A model generated the notes under the pieces. It saw only the letters and a program-made list of their open reading frames with translations, was not told the DNA's origin and did no database searches. Positions 14,774 to 21,367 of a stretch of DNA of 47,342 bases are shown one piece after another; position 1 is the stretch's first letter, and each line of letters starts with the position of its first letter. The position numbers and the translations under genes were made by a program. The stretch lies in contig NZ_FQZG01000028.1 of NCBI RefSeq assembly GCF_900141915.1, positions 1 to 47,342 on the forward strand, read 5' to 3'. The DNA comes from Tessaracoccus bendigoensis DSM 12906. GTDB lineage: Bacteria > Actinomycetota > Actinomycetes > Propionibacteriales > Propionibacteriaceae.

Positions 14774-16492
14774 ATGAACAACGAGCTGCTGGCCGCGATA
14801 CGTCCGGTGAAGTCCCGGGTCGAGGACGAGCTGATCGCCATCGACGGTGTGAACATGGTCGACATCGCCCCGAAAGTCTCGAAAGGGAAACCGACCGGGG
14901 AGTTGGCGATCGTCGTCTACGTGACACACAAGCTGCCGCTTGGTGAGTTGCGGGAGGCTGACAAGGTGCCGAAGGAGATCAACGGCATCAAGACAGACGT
15001 CCAGGAGATGGTCATCGAGCTCCAACCCGCCTGGCAGCCGCTGGACGACGCGGCTCTCGTCGACCCTGCGGCCTACCCGACCCTGGTCGGAGGCATCTCG
15101 ATGGGCCCTTCCCGGACCTTCTACCTTGAGCCTCCCGAGGTGGAGCAGGCAGGCAACTACACCATGGTCGGCACCTTCGGTGCCCTGGTGAAAGACAACG
15201 CCTCCGGGGCGACGATGGCGCTGTCAAACTTCCACGTCGCCGCGGTCGACACCGCGTGGACGGCCAGCGACAGGCAGGTCCAGCCTGGGCGTCCCGATGG
15301 TGGCAACCCTTCGACGCAGGCGTTCGGTGCCCTGACCCGCGCCGTCCTGTCTGAGAACGTGGACGGTTCGGTCACGACAATCGATGCCGGCAAAGCCTGG
15401 AGTGCGGAGATCCAGGGGATCGGTGACGTGTTGGGCTCCGCCCTTGCGAGCGTGAACATGCCCGTGCGCAAGCGCGGCCGCACGACCGAACTCACCTATG
15501 GCCAGGTCGTCTCGGTCGACGCGACGGTCAGCCTCGACTACGGTCACGGCATCGGGACGCGCACCCTGAAGAAGCAGATCCGAATCGCCACCGACACCAC
15601 GAAGTCCACCAGATTCTCCAATGGCGGCGACTCCGGCTCGGTGGTCGTAAACGACAATGCGGAAGTCGTCGGCCTGCTGTTTGCCGGTTCGACCGACGGC
15701 TCCACCACCTTCGCAAACCCGATCGCGGCGGCACTGTCGGAACTGGACGTCACGCTGCTGACCAAGACACCGGTGCCAGGCCCCGCGCCCACCTTGTTCT
15801 GTGTACCGTCCAAGGTGATCATCACGTGCCCCACGAATGCGATCATCTGTCTCAAGTCCCGCCTGATCTGCCCCACGAAGCCGACCATCTGCTTCTCCAA
15901 CATCGCGTTGTGCAGGTCCAAGATCACGATCTGCCCGACCAAGGTGTCCATCCTTTGCAACGGGTGGCCGGGCGACTGGCCCGTTGGTCGGCCGTTCGCA
16001 GGCCAGGGCGAGCCGGAGGACTACGGCTACGGCACGTCCGAGGGCGACGACTCGGGTGGCGACACCGCCTACCAGGCGGGTTACGCCGAAGGCTACGCCG
16101 CCGCTAGGGAAGAGGCATCAGGCGTCGTGGGTCAGGACGTGTCCGCAACCCTCCTGCCTTCGCTGTACACCTGCCCCAGCCGGATCATCGGGTGCCCGTC
16201 AACCAGGCTGGACTGCCCGACCCGGATCGGCTGCTGGAGCAGGTTGGGTTGCCCAACCAACTTCAACTGCCCGACCATCTACGGCTGCCCGAGCCTGTTC
16301 AACTGCCCGAGCAAGTTTGGTTGCCCGAGCCTCTTCGGCTGCCCCAGCCTGCAAGGCTGCCCGAGCCTTGCCTGTGGCGACTTCCCCGTCGACTTCGGCC
16401 CGGGAGCGCAGGGCGATACCGGAGCCGATCAGGCCTTCTGGGCCGGCTATCTGTCGGCCCTCGAGCAACTGGGCGGCGAACAGGAACAGTGA
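14774..16492 (+). CDS. Trypsin-like serine protease with two C-terminal cysteine arrays; candidate modified precursor
   Basis: 572 residues in five parts. Residues 1-85 are a small domain typical of the leading part of NAL1-like S1 proteases. Residues 100-330 are the protease: His154 in SNFHVAA, a likely Asp198, and Ser287 in GGDSGS. Cys array 1 (343-395) has eight cysteines, mostly seven apart. An acidic Gly-rich linker follows. Array 2 (467-534) has twelve cysteines, first seven and then six apart, nearly all followed by Pro-Ser/Thr. An acidic tail ends the protein. No signal peptide or membrane helix is seen. The ATG follows AAGGGAG. The downstream kinase, lyase and cyclase genes suggest that the Ser/Thr and Cys of the arrays are turned into lanthionines. 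A disulfide or beta-solenoid tail is the main alternative. Confidence 0.85.
   Translation: MNNELLAAIRPVKSRVEDELIAIDGVNMVDIAPKVSKGKPTGELAIVVYVTHKLPLGELREADKVPKEINGIKTDVQEMVIELQPAWQPLDDAALVDPAAYPTLVGGISMGPSRTFYLEPPEVEQAGNYTMVGTFGALVKDNASGATMALSNFHVAAVDTAWTASDRQVQPGRPDGGNPSTQAFGALTRAVLSENVDGSVTTIDAGKAWSAEIQGIGDVLGSALASVNMPVRKRGRTTELTYGQVVSVDATVSLDYGHGIGTRTLKKQIRIATDTTKSTRFSNGGDSGSVVVNDNAEVVGLLFAGSTDGSTTFANPIAAALSELDVTLLTKTPVPGPAPTLFCVPSKVIITCPTNAIICLKSRLICPTKPTICFSNIALCRSKITICPTKVSILCNGWPGDWPVGRPFAGQGEPEDYGYGTSEGDDSGGDTAYQAGYAEGYAAAREEASGVVGQDVSATLLPSLYTCPSRIIGCPSTRLDCPTRIGCWSRLGCPTNFNCPTIYGCPSLFNCPSKFGCPSLFGCPSLQGCPSLACGDFPVDFGPGAQGDTGADQAFWAGYLSALEQLGGEQEQ
15800..15958 (+). repeat. Heptad cysteine array 1 (residues 343-395)
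   Basis: Cysteines at 343, 352, 359, 366, 373, 380, 387 and 395. Five consecutive intervals are exactly seven residues. Most units read C-x-Ser/Thr or C-x-x-Ser/Thr, then Lys/Arg/Asn and Ile/Leu. Ser/Thr lies three to six residues before every cysteine, so each could be paired in a thioether ring. This array is richer in Ile and Lys than array 2. Confidence 0.9.
16172..16375 (+). repeat. Hexad cysteine array 2 (residues 467-534)
   Basis: Cysteines at 467, 474, 481, 487, 493, 499, 505, 511, 517, 523, 529 and 534: two gaps of seven, eight of six and a last gap of five. The unit is C-P-Ser/Thr-x-hydrophobic-Gly/Asn. In DNA it is an imperfect 18-base tandem repeat. Ser463 lies four residues before the first cysteine, so all twelve have a Ser/Thr partner just upstream. 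Confidence 0.95.
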
Positions 16493-16500
16493 CGCTTCCC

Positions 16501-16531
16501 GGTACCCGGCGACCATGGGTCGCCGGGTACC
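16501..16531 (+). terminator. Hairpin between the protease gene and the modification genes
   Basis: A perfect 14-base-pair stem (16501-16514 with 16518-16531) around an ATG loop, starting eight bases after the protease stop codon. There is no T-run. It may cause partial termination or protect the 3' end, giving more of the protease/substrate than of the enzymes, a common arrangement in peptide-modification operons. Confidence 0.65.
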
Positions 16532-16601
16532 GATTCGTCACAACGCACACAGGCCGACTTGCGCCTTGCAAGAATCAGGACCGGGAGAACAGGAGCCGAA
16601 G

Positions 16602-16874
16602 ATGGCCATCTCAGAGACGGAGCGGGCACGGATCCGGGCCGTGAAGGAACGGGTGGAGGACGACCTGTTGAACCTGCCCGGAGTGACGGGGGTCGACATC
16701 GACGAGTCGTACGAAGGAGGCGAGCCCACCGGCGAAGGGGCACTCGTGGTCTTCGTCGCACACAAGCGCCCGCTGACGGAGATCCCCGAGGCCGAACTCA
16801 TCCCTGCCACCATCGACGGGGTGTCCACCGATGTGCGGGAGATGAGGATCGTGAAGCAGGATCCTCAGACGTGA
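16602..16874 (+). CDS. Stand-alone copy of the protease N-terminal domain
   Basis: A 90-residue protein that is a paralogue of residues 1-85 of the protease upstream: about 39 of 73 aligned positions are identical by eye, including RVED, PTGE, the HK-PL block and TDV-EM. It has no cysteine, no catalytic part and no signal peptide. AGGAG precedes the ATG. Its stop overlaps the kinase GTG by four bases, tying it to the modification enzymes. It may guide the enzymes to the substrate, act as an inhibitor or chaperone of the protease, or be a remnant of a second protease gene. Its intact frame and coupling argue against a remnant. Confidence 0.8.
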   Translation: MAISETERARIRAVKERVEDDLLNLPGVTGVDIDESYEGGEPTGEGALVVFVAHKRPLTEIPEAELIPATIDGVSTDVREMRIVKQDPQT

Positions 16875-17827
16875 CACAGGCCGCAACGGTGCTGGCCCGC
16901 GCCGTCCGTGGTGGGCTCGTGGACGCTGGAGGCGCCTTGCAAGGCCGGGTGAGCGTGCATGCGATCGGCGCCTCAAACTTCGTGCATCGCGTTGAGGTCG
17001 ACGGTGCCCCTGTCGCCTACGTGAAGAGCACCGGGCAGGCGGCCGCGATGGACGGAGACGACGCCGTGGCGCGCGAGTCCGAGGTGCTCGGCCTCATCCA
17101 GGGCCTGTGCCCTTCGCCCGCGGTCCTGCCGCTGACCGACGCAGATGGGTTGTGGCTCACCCCTGTCGTGGGGACGAGCCTTGCCGAACTGGCCACGGTC
17201 GGCGACGTCGAGGCCTTGTCGGACGCCTTTGCCTCGGTGGGCAAGGCGTTGGCCGGGTTGCACCTCGTCCCCGTCTCACCCGGTGCCCCCGTTATGAGGC
17301 TGCCCTGGCCCCTGCTGGACGAACTCCCCGGTCACATGGACACGGCACGGTTCCACGAGGTGCCGACGCGGGTCATCGAGACGGCGCGCGGGCTTGGAGA
17401 CGTCACCGCGTCGGTGAAGGGAGCCTGGAAGGGCGGCGCCTGGACCCACGGTGACGTTAGTGCCATGAACGCGATCCTCGGCCCGGACGGCACGGTCCGG
17501 CTCATCGACTGGGAAGGTTCAGGCATTGGAGATCCGTCATGGGACCTTGCCGGGGCGAACCTGATGGCACGCTTCGTGGCCCCTACGTGGTTTTCGGTGG
17601 CTTGGGCCCGGCTGCTGGATTCCTACCGGGTGGCGGGCGGGCCGGCTGAGCCACCTGGGGCTGCGATGCTCTGCGTCCGGACGCTGGTGGCGGCCTACCA
17701 GCAGGCCGTCGGGGCGTTCGCCGTCGGGTCGATGCCGGACGCCGATGGGACGGTGACCCGACTGCTCGCCGAGGTCGAGGCACTCTGTGCCAGGTTCCGG
17801 ATGGAGGGTGCAGATGTTCTCCCCTGA
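16871..17827 (+). CDS. APH-fold kinase, class V lanthipeptide LanK/TvaC-like
   Basis: A 318-residue protein kinase-fold enzyme of the aminoglycoside phosphotransferase superfamily. Seen: the ATP-binding Lys52 (YVKST), an alpha-C Glu near 69-71, the catalytic loop HGDVSAMN with Asp195 and Asn200, and the metal-binding Asp213 in LIDWEGSG. APH-type kinases that phosphorylate Ser/Thr of precursor peptides occur in class V lanthipeptide (LxmK) and thioamitide (TvaC) clusters next to a HopA1-domain lyase, exactly the neighbour here. Start is the GTG overlapping the previous stop. Antibiotic or small-molecule phosphorylation is the alternative, made unlikely by the context. Expected reaction: phosphorylation of Ser/Thr in the arrays. 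Confidence 0.82.
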   Translation: MTQAATVLARAVRGGLVDAGGALQGRVSVHAIGASNFVHRVEVDGAPVAYVKSTGQAAAMDGDDAVARESEVLGLIQGLCPSPAVLPLTDADGLWLTPVVGTSLAELATVGDVEALSDAFASVGKALAGLHLVPVSPGAPVMRLPWPLLDELPGHMDTARFHEVPTRVIETARGLGDVTASVKGAWKGGAWTHGDVSAMNAILGPDGTVRLIDWEGSGIGDPSWDLAGANLMARFVAPTWFSVAWARLLDSYRVAGGPAEPPGAAMLCVRTLVAAYQQAVGAFAVGSMPDADGTVTRLLAEVEALCARFRMEGADVLP

Positions 17828-18677
17828 CGACATCGCGCACATCCGTGAGGCGCATGCCGTCTGGTCGGGGATCGCCGCGCCTGATCGCGACGGCGATGCC
17901 CTGTACAGCAGGTGGTGGGCGGCGCCCAGAGGCCTCAGCCTGCCAGATGAACCGTTGGGGACTCCCCCGCTTTCCGGTCGGTTGCGCCTCGCCCACCCAG
18001 GCACGCGGATCTGGCTCGGCGAGTGTCGCGTCGTGGCAGTCGGGCAGGCCGACACTGTGGTCGTCAAGACGCCTGACGGCGGCACAAGGGCGCTCTCCCG
18101 GGGCGACCACTGGACGCCGGGGCGTCCCGGCCTGCCCGCACGTGTCGGTGATGTGGTGGTGGGCGTCGATCGGTCGGGCGGCTACGAGGCCGACGGATGG
18201 TGGCGGGCCTGGGGCGGCGGCTGGGACCTGACCCGCACCGCACCGGATGTGACCCGGATCTATCTCACGGTCGCTCCGGAGAGGATCCTTGACGTGGCCA
18301 GGAAGCTGCCGCCGGTCCTCGACGGGGCGGGGATCTCGTGGACCCTTAAGACGCCCTCTTCTTCCTTGGCCCTGGCCCGGACCGACGCGGCGGTCTGCTA
18401 TTTCCACGACGTGGATCGTGGCGTCGCGACCCCGCTGGTGGTCGCGGCGATGGCTGACTCCCTCGCGCCCGGTCGGACGGTGCCCTTCACAGCGGCACTT
18501 GCGCACGGGATCTCATGGGCCGAAGACCCGGAGAGCGAGGACAGCTTCGGGCAGTGGCGCTGCCGTCTTCTGCATGACGCCTTCCGCACCGGAGGGGACG
18601 CGGTGGCCGCGGCGGGCGCCTCCTTCGAAGCGGCCGGGCTCGACCCTGCCCGTCCCCACCTGCGGGGTGAGCTGTGA
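17814..18677 (+). CDS. HopA1-domain lyase, LxmY/TvaD-like
   Basis: A 287-residue protein resembling the HopA1 effector family, which in class V lanthipeptide and thioamitide pathways eliminates phosphate from phospho-Ser/Thr to give dehydro-residues. Supporting features are an N-terminal LYSRWW segment, TRIYLTVAPERI at about 147, Lys179 in TLKTP, DAAVCYFHD near 191 and the strongly family-like SFGQWRCRLLHDAF at 244-257. It overlaps the kinase gene by 14 bases with its own GGAGGG ribosome site, and overlaps the LanC-like gene by four. I could not confirm each catalytic residue, so the fold call is firmer than the activity. Confidence 0.75.
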   Translation: MFSPDDIAHIREAHAVWSGIAAPDRDGDALYSRWWAAPRGLSLPDEPLGTPPLSGRLRLAHPGTRIWLGECRVVAVGQADTVVVKTPDGGTRALSRGDHWTPGRPGLPARVGDVVVGVDRSGGYEADGWWRAWGGGWDLTRTAPDVTRIYLTVAPERILDVARKLPPVLDGAGISWTLKTPSSSLALARTDAAVCYFHDVDRGVATPLVVAAMADSLAPGRTVPFTAALAHGISWAEDPESEDSFGQWRCRLLHDAFRTGGDAVAAAGASFEAAGLDPARPHLRGEL

Positions 18678-19846
18678 CCGGCGAGGCGGTGGTTCTCGCC
18701 GAGGCGGCCGGACGCTGCCTCGCGGTCTTGTCCGCGCATCGCGTCTCGGACGGTGAGAGGGTCGGTTGGGGCACCTGGGAACTGGATGCGAACGCAGACC
18801 CCGTTGGCCTGAACTGCACCCGGCCCTCGCTGTACGACGGCAACGTCGGGATCGCGTGGGCGATGCGTCTTATGGGGGTTGACCCCGGCCAGGTGGTGAC
18901 CGGGGCCGAACCGCCGGGGCTGCTAGGTGGTGCGGCGGGCACCGTGCTGGCCGGAGGTGGAACGCTTCCCTCGTCCGATGTGGATCGCGGAAACGATCTG
19001 GGCGACGGGATCGCAGGCGATCTACTCGTCCTGGTTCGCACGGGCAGCACAGACACCGACCGGGTGGCCTGCCTCGTCGAAGCCTTGGCACGGGCTGCGG
19101 TACGCATCGACGACATGGCCTGCTGGGGTGACCCGAGGCTGCCTGCGGATCGACCGCTGTGCGGACTGGCGCACGGAGCCTCGGGGATCGCGATCGCGCT
19201 TGCAGAGGCCGCGGTGGCCTACCCGTCGGTCGCCCCGGTCGCGGTGCCCCTCATCGGCGATGCCCTGCGCTGGGAGTCGGCCTGGTACGACCCCGTCCAT
19301 GGGTGGCCCGACCTGAGGGCGGACGGCGGCGGATATCCCGTGCTGTGGTGCCATGGCGCCGGGGGCATCGGGGCCACCCGGCTGCGGCTGCTGGAACTGG
19401 CCCGCATGGGCCTCGACCTCGACTACCCTGCCGACGCAGTCGCAGCCGAAGCTTCTGCCGCCGTCCTCGCCTGTGGCCGCGAGCTGACCAGGGCCGTGGG
19501 AGTGGCGAGGAAGGGTGGGCTGGCGTCGGTGCCCTACGGGCTCACGCTCTGCCACGGGGCGGGAGGGTTGCTCGACGTGCTGGTGCAGGCAGCCGAGGTC
19601 TGGGACGAGCCTGGTCACCTGCAGGCTGCCAGACGCATCGCGGTCGATCTGTTGGCCACGGCCCCGGAGGACCCACTTGAGTGGCCCTCTGGGTTGAAAG
19701 CGCCAGGCTGCCTGGGACTCTTCGTCGGGGTGGCGGGCACGGCCCTCCTGTTGACCCGGCTCGCGGACCCGACCGGTATGGGCACCCTCAGCCTTCTCGG
19801 ACCTTTCCGGCAGTCCGGATCTGTTCGAGCGGTGACAGGGAGGTGA
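18674..19846 (+). CDS. LanC-like zinc cyclase
   Basis: A 390-residue alpha/alpha-barrel protein of the LanC family, which adds Cys thiols to dehydro-Ser/Thr to close (methyl)lanthionine rings. The repeated Gly-rich barrel motifs are present: SLYDGNVGIAWAM (52-64), DGIAGDLLVL (111-120), GLAHGASGIAIAL with His167, LWCHGAGGIG with Cys226, and TLCHGAGGLL with Cys293-His294. Cys226, Cys293 and His294 correspond to the zinc ligands and His167 to the conserved barrel histidine of NisC. No N-terminal dehydratase or kinase domain is fused; those functions sit in the two preceding genes. The GTG start overlaps the previous stop (GTGA). Confidence 0.88.
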   Translation: MTGEAVVLAEAAGRCLAVLSAHRVSDGERVGWGTWELDANADPVGLNCTRPSLYDGNVGIAWAMRLMGVDPGQVVTGAEPPGLLGGAAGTVLAGGGTLPSSDVDRGNDLGDGIAGDLLVLVRTGSTDTDRVACLVEALARAAVRIDDMACWGDPRLPADRPLCGLAHGASGIAIALAEAAVAYPSVAPVAVPLIGDALRWESAWYDPVHGWPDLRADGGGYPVLWCHGAGGIGATRLRLLELARMGLDLDYPADAVAAEASAAVLACGRELTRAVGVARKGGLASVPYGLTLCHGAGGLLDVLVQAAEVWDEPGHLQAARRIAVDLLATAPEDPLEWPSGLKAPGCLGLFVGVAGTALLLTRLADPTGMGTLSLLGPFRQSGSVRAVTGR

Positions 19847-19980
19847 CCTTGGGGGCATTGCCTGTGGCCGAGGCATGCCGGTTTGCGACACGCCGCGCGG
19901 AATCTCCAGCCAATGCGCGCATTTGCGGGCCGGAAGTGCTGCAATTGGGGTTCGGGGTCGACGCCGATCCCGGGCACTGA
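19843..19980 (+). CDS. Small ORF coupled to the LanC-like gene
   Basis: A 45-residue frame whose GTG overlaps the TGA of the cyclase gene in the same GTGA manner as the preceding junctions, with AGGGAGG just upstream. It contains two cysteines (EACRF and RICGP) and one Thr and one Ser between them. I recognise no family. It may be a small accessory peptide or a second short substrate, or simply chance; the coupling is the only real support. Confidence 0.35.
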   Translation: MTLGALPVAEACRFATRRAESPANARICGPEVLQLGFGVDADPGH

Positions 19981-19998
19981 ACCCAGAGAGGGGAAACC

Positions 19999-20547
19999 AT
20001 GATGGCTCCGGCCCGCCTGCCGACCGTCACAGCCCCTGACGCCCGCTGTGTCCTGATTGCGCGGTTCGGCACCGTGGACGGCGCTTCGCAGGCCGTGGAG
20101 GTGTTGGGGGGCGCCTTTCCCGGGCGGGTCGGGAGCTCGGCGATCCTCCGAATCCAACTGGGGTTGTCGGCCTTCGTGGTGTTGAAGGACCGTCCGGAAG
20201 GGCGTGGTGCCCTGGTCGGTGGCCTCATGGGGATCGTTGCCACGTCCATGGACCTCTTCGCGGGCGACGGGATCCGGGCCTTGGCCGGGTTGCTGGTCGA
20301 GCGTGGGGTTCCAGAGGAACCGTTGAGCCTTCTCGGTGAGGGGCTGGCGGCCAACCAGTCCGCTGTGGTCATCGACCTCGGTGCGGAGACCGCAACGGCT
20401 GCCAGACGCAGGCTGAGGGTTCTCGGGGCCTGCGAGGTCATGGAACAGGAGATCGGCCCGGATTTGGCGCACCTCTTCTGCAAGGAGCCGCCACCGGAAC
20501 CGGCCTCTGGCCGGGGTGGGCGGCTTGGGCGAGTTGTCGTGGCTTGA
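19999..20547 (+). CDS. DUF1269-like glycine-rich protein
   Basis: A 182-residue protein with the layout of the DUF1269 family: a strand with an Asp/Lys (FVVLKD), a Gly-rich segment (GALVGGLMGIVATSMDLFAGDGIRA region, residues about 72-98), an acidic helix (GVPEEPLSLLGEGL) and a C-terminal strand with NQSAVVIDLG. The family's role is unknown. The Gly-rich stretch is only weakly hydrophobic here. A GAGAGGGG ribosome site precedes the ATG. It follows the small ORF by 18 bases on the same strand, so it may belong to the modification operon or be a neighbour by chance. Confidence 0.55.
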   Translation: MMAPARLPTVTAPDARCVLIARFGTVDGASQAVEVLGGAFPGRVGSSAILRIQLGLSAFVVLKDRPEGRGALVGGLMGIVATSMDLFAGDGIRALAGLLVERGVPEEPLSLLGEGLAANQSAVVIDLGAETATAARRRLRVLGACEVMEQEIGPDLAHLFCKEPPPEPASGRGGRLGRVVVA

Positions 20548-20560
20548 GCATCAGCGCCCC

Positions 20561-20573
20561 GCTTGTGGCAAGC
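20561..20573 (+). terminator. Weak hairpin after the DUF1269-like gene
   Basis: GCTTG-TGG-CAAGC followed by TTGGTTAGG. A short stem with a partly T-rich tail; it could end the accessory transcript. Confidence 0.3.
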
Positions 20574-20611
20574 TTGGTTAGGTTGCCCACGGTGCAGGGG
20601 AGGTGTGCGCA

Positions 20612-21367
20612 ATGGAGGAAGATGCCGCTGGGGGCGAACCCGAATCCCGGCGTTGGTACGCGCTCGCTGCAGCCGCCGTTGCGTTGATCCTCGCCATCTT
20701 CGTGGTCCTGATGGCCACGGTGGGCCCGGCAGGGTCGGGCGGCGAGATGACGCCAAGCCCCACGGCCCAACCGACGGGGGACGGAACATCGGCGGAACCC
20801 ACAAGCACCGCAGAACCGTCGGCGGGGACACCGTCGGCAAGCCCTGCCCCCTCTTCCGCTGGCCCGGTCGTCCTTGAGTTGGGTGACTCCCGCGTAACCG
20901 TGCTGCCCGGATGGCGGCTGTACGCGGATGAGGTCGTGCAGGACGACCGGAGGCTGGTGAGGCTGCGCCACCTCGAAACTGACACCCGTATCCAGATTGT
21001 GACCCTGACGTCGATCAACGAAGACCTTGCGACGGCCTGCTCCGACCTGGTGACCGAGCAGCGCAAGACCTACGACAATGTGGCTGAGTCTGCGACGGTC
21101 GACGTCTCGGTAGCGCCGGGGGCCGAGGGGGTGGCGTGCAGCTTCACCGGCACCCGGACCAGCGATTCCGTGGCAACAAAGGTCGACTTCACCTTGGTAC
21201 GCCGCGACACCGACTCCACCACGATCGTCTTCCGTGACACCATTCCAGTGGCCGTGCCTGCAGACTCACCCGCCAGGACCGAACTGGCGGTCATCGAATG
21301 TGGTGCGGCCTACTCGTTCGGCGTGACCATCAGCCAGTGTGCTACTCCTGGCCAGGCCGACGGCTGA
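20612..21367 (+). CDS. Single-pass membrane protein with Ser/Thr/Pro-rich linker
   Basis: A 251-residue protein of no recognised family. After a short charged N-terminus there is one membrane helix at about 19-41, then a low-complexity Pro/Ser/Thr/Ala linker to about residue 87, then a folded extracytoplasmic domain with four cysteines (in TACSD, VACSF, IECGA and ISQCATP) that could form disulfides. The ATG has GGGGAGG eight bases upstream. Its 3' end overlaps the convergent phosphofructokinase gene by 26 bases. A link to the upstream cysteine-array system is possible only from position. Confidence 0.7.
   Translation: MEEDAAGGEPESRRWYALAAAAVALILAIFVVLMATVGPAGSGGEMTPSPTAQPTGDGTSAEPTSTAEPSAGTPSASPAPSSAGPVVLELGDSRVTVLPGWRLYADEVVQDDRRLVRLRHLETDTRIQIVTLTSINEDLATACSDLVTEQRKTYDNVAESATVDVSVAPGAEGVACSFTGTRTSDSVATKVDFTLVRRDTDSTTIVFRDTIPVAVPADSPARTELAVIECGAAYSFGVTISQCATPGQADG

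Noticed and set aside
15800-16375. Cysteine arrays as zinc-binding or metallothionein-like segments
   Set aside because: The single cysteines six or seven residues apart, with a fixed Ser/Thr and Pro, do not form CxxC or CxC knuckles. The neighbouring kinase-lyase-cyclase genes fit thioether formation better. A disulfide-linked beta-solenoid of the insect antifreeze kind, which also spaces cysteines by six, remains a weaker alternative.
16871-17827. Aminoglycoside resistance kinase
   Set aside because: The fold is right, but the gene is coupled to HopA1-type and LanC-like genes, the setting of peptide-modifying APH kinases.
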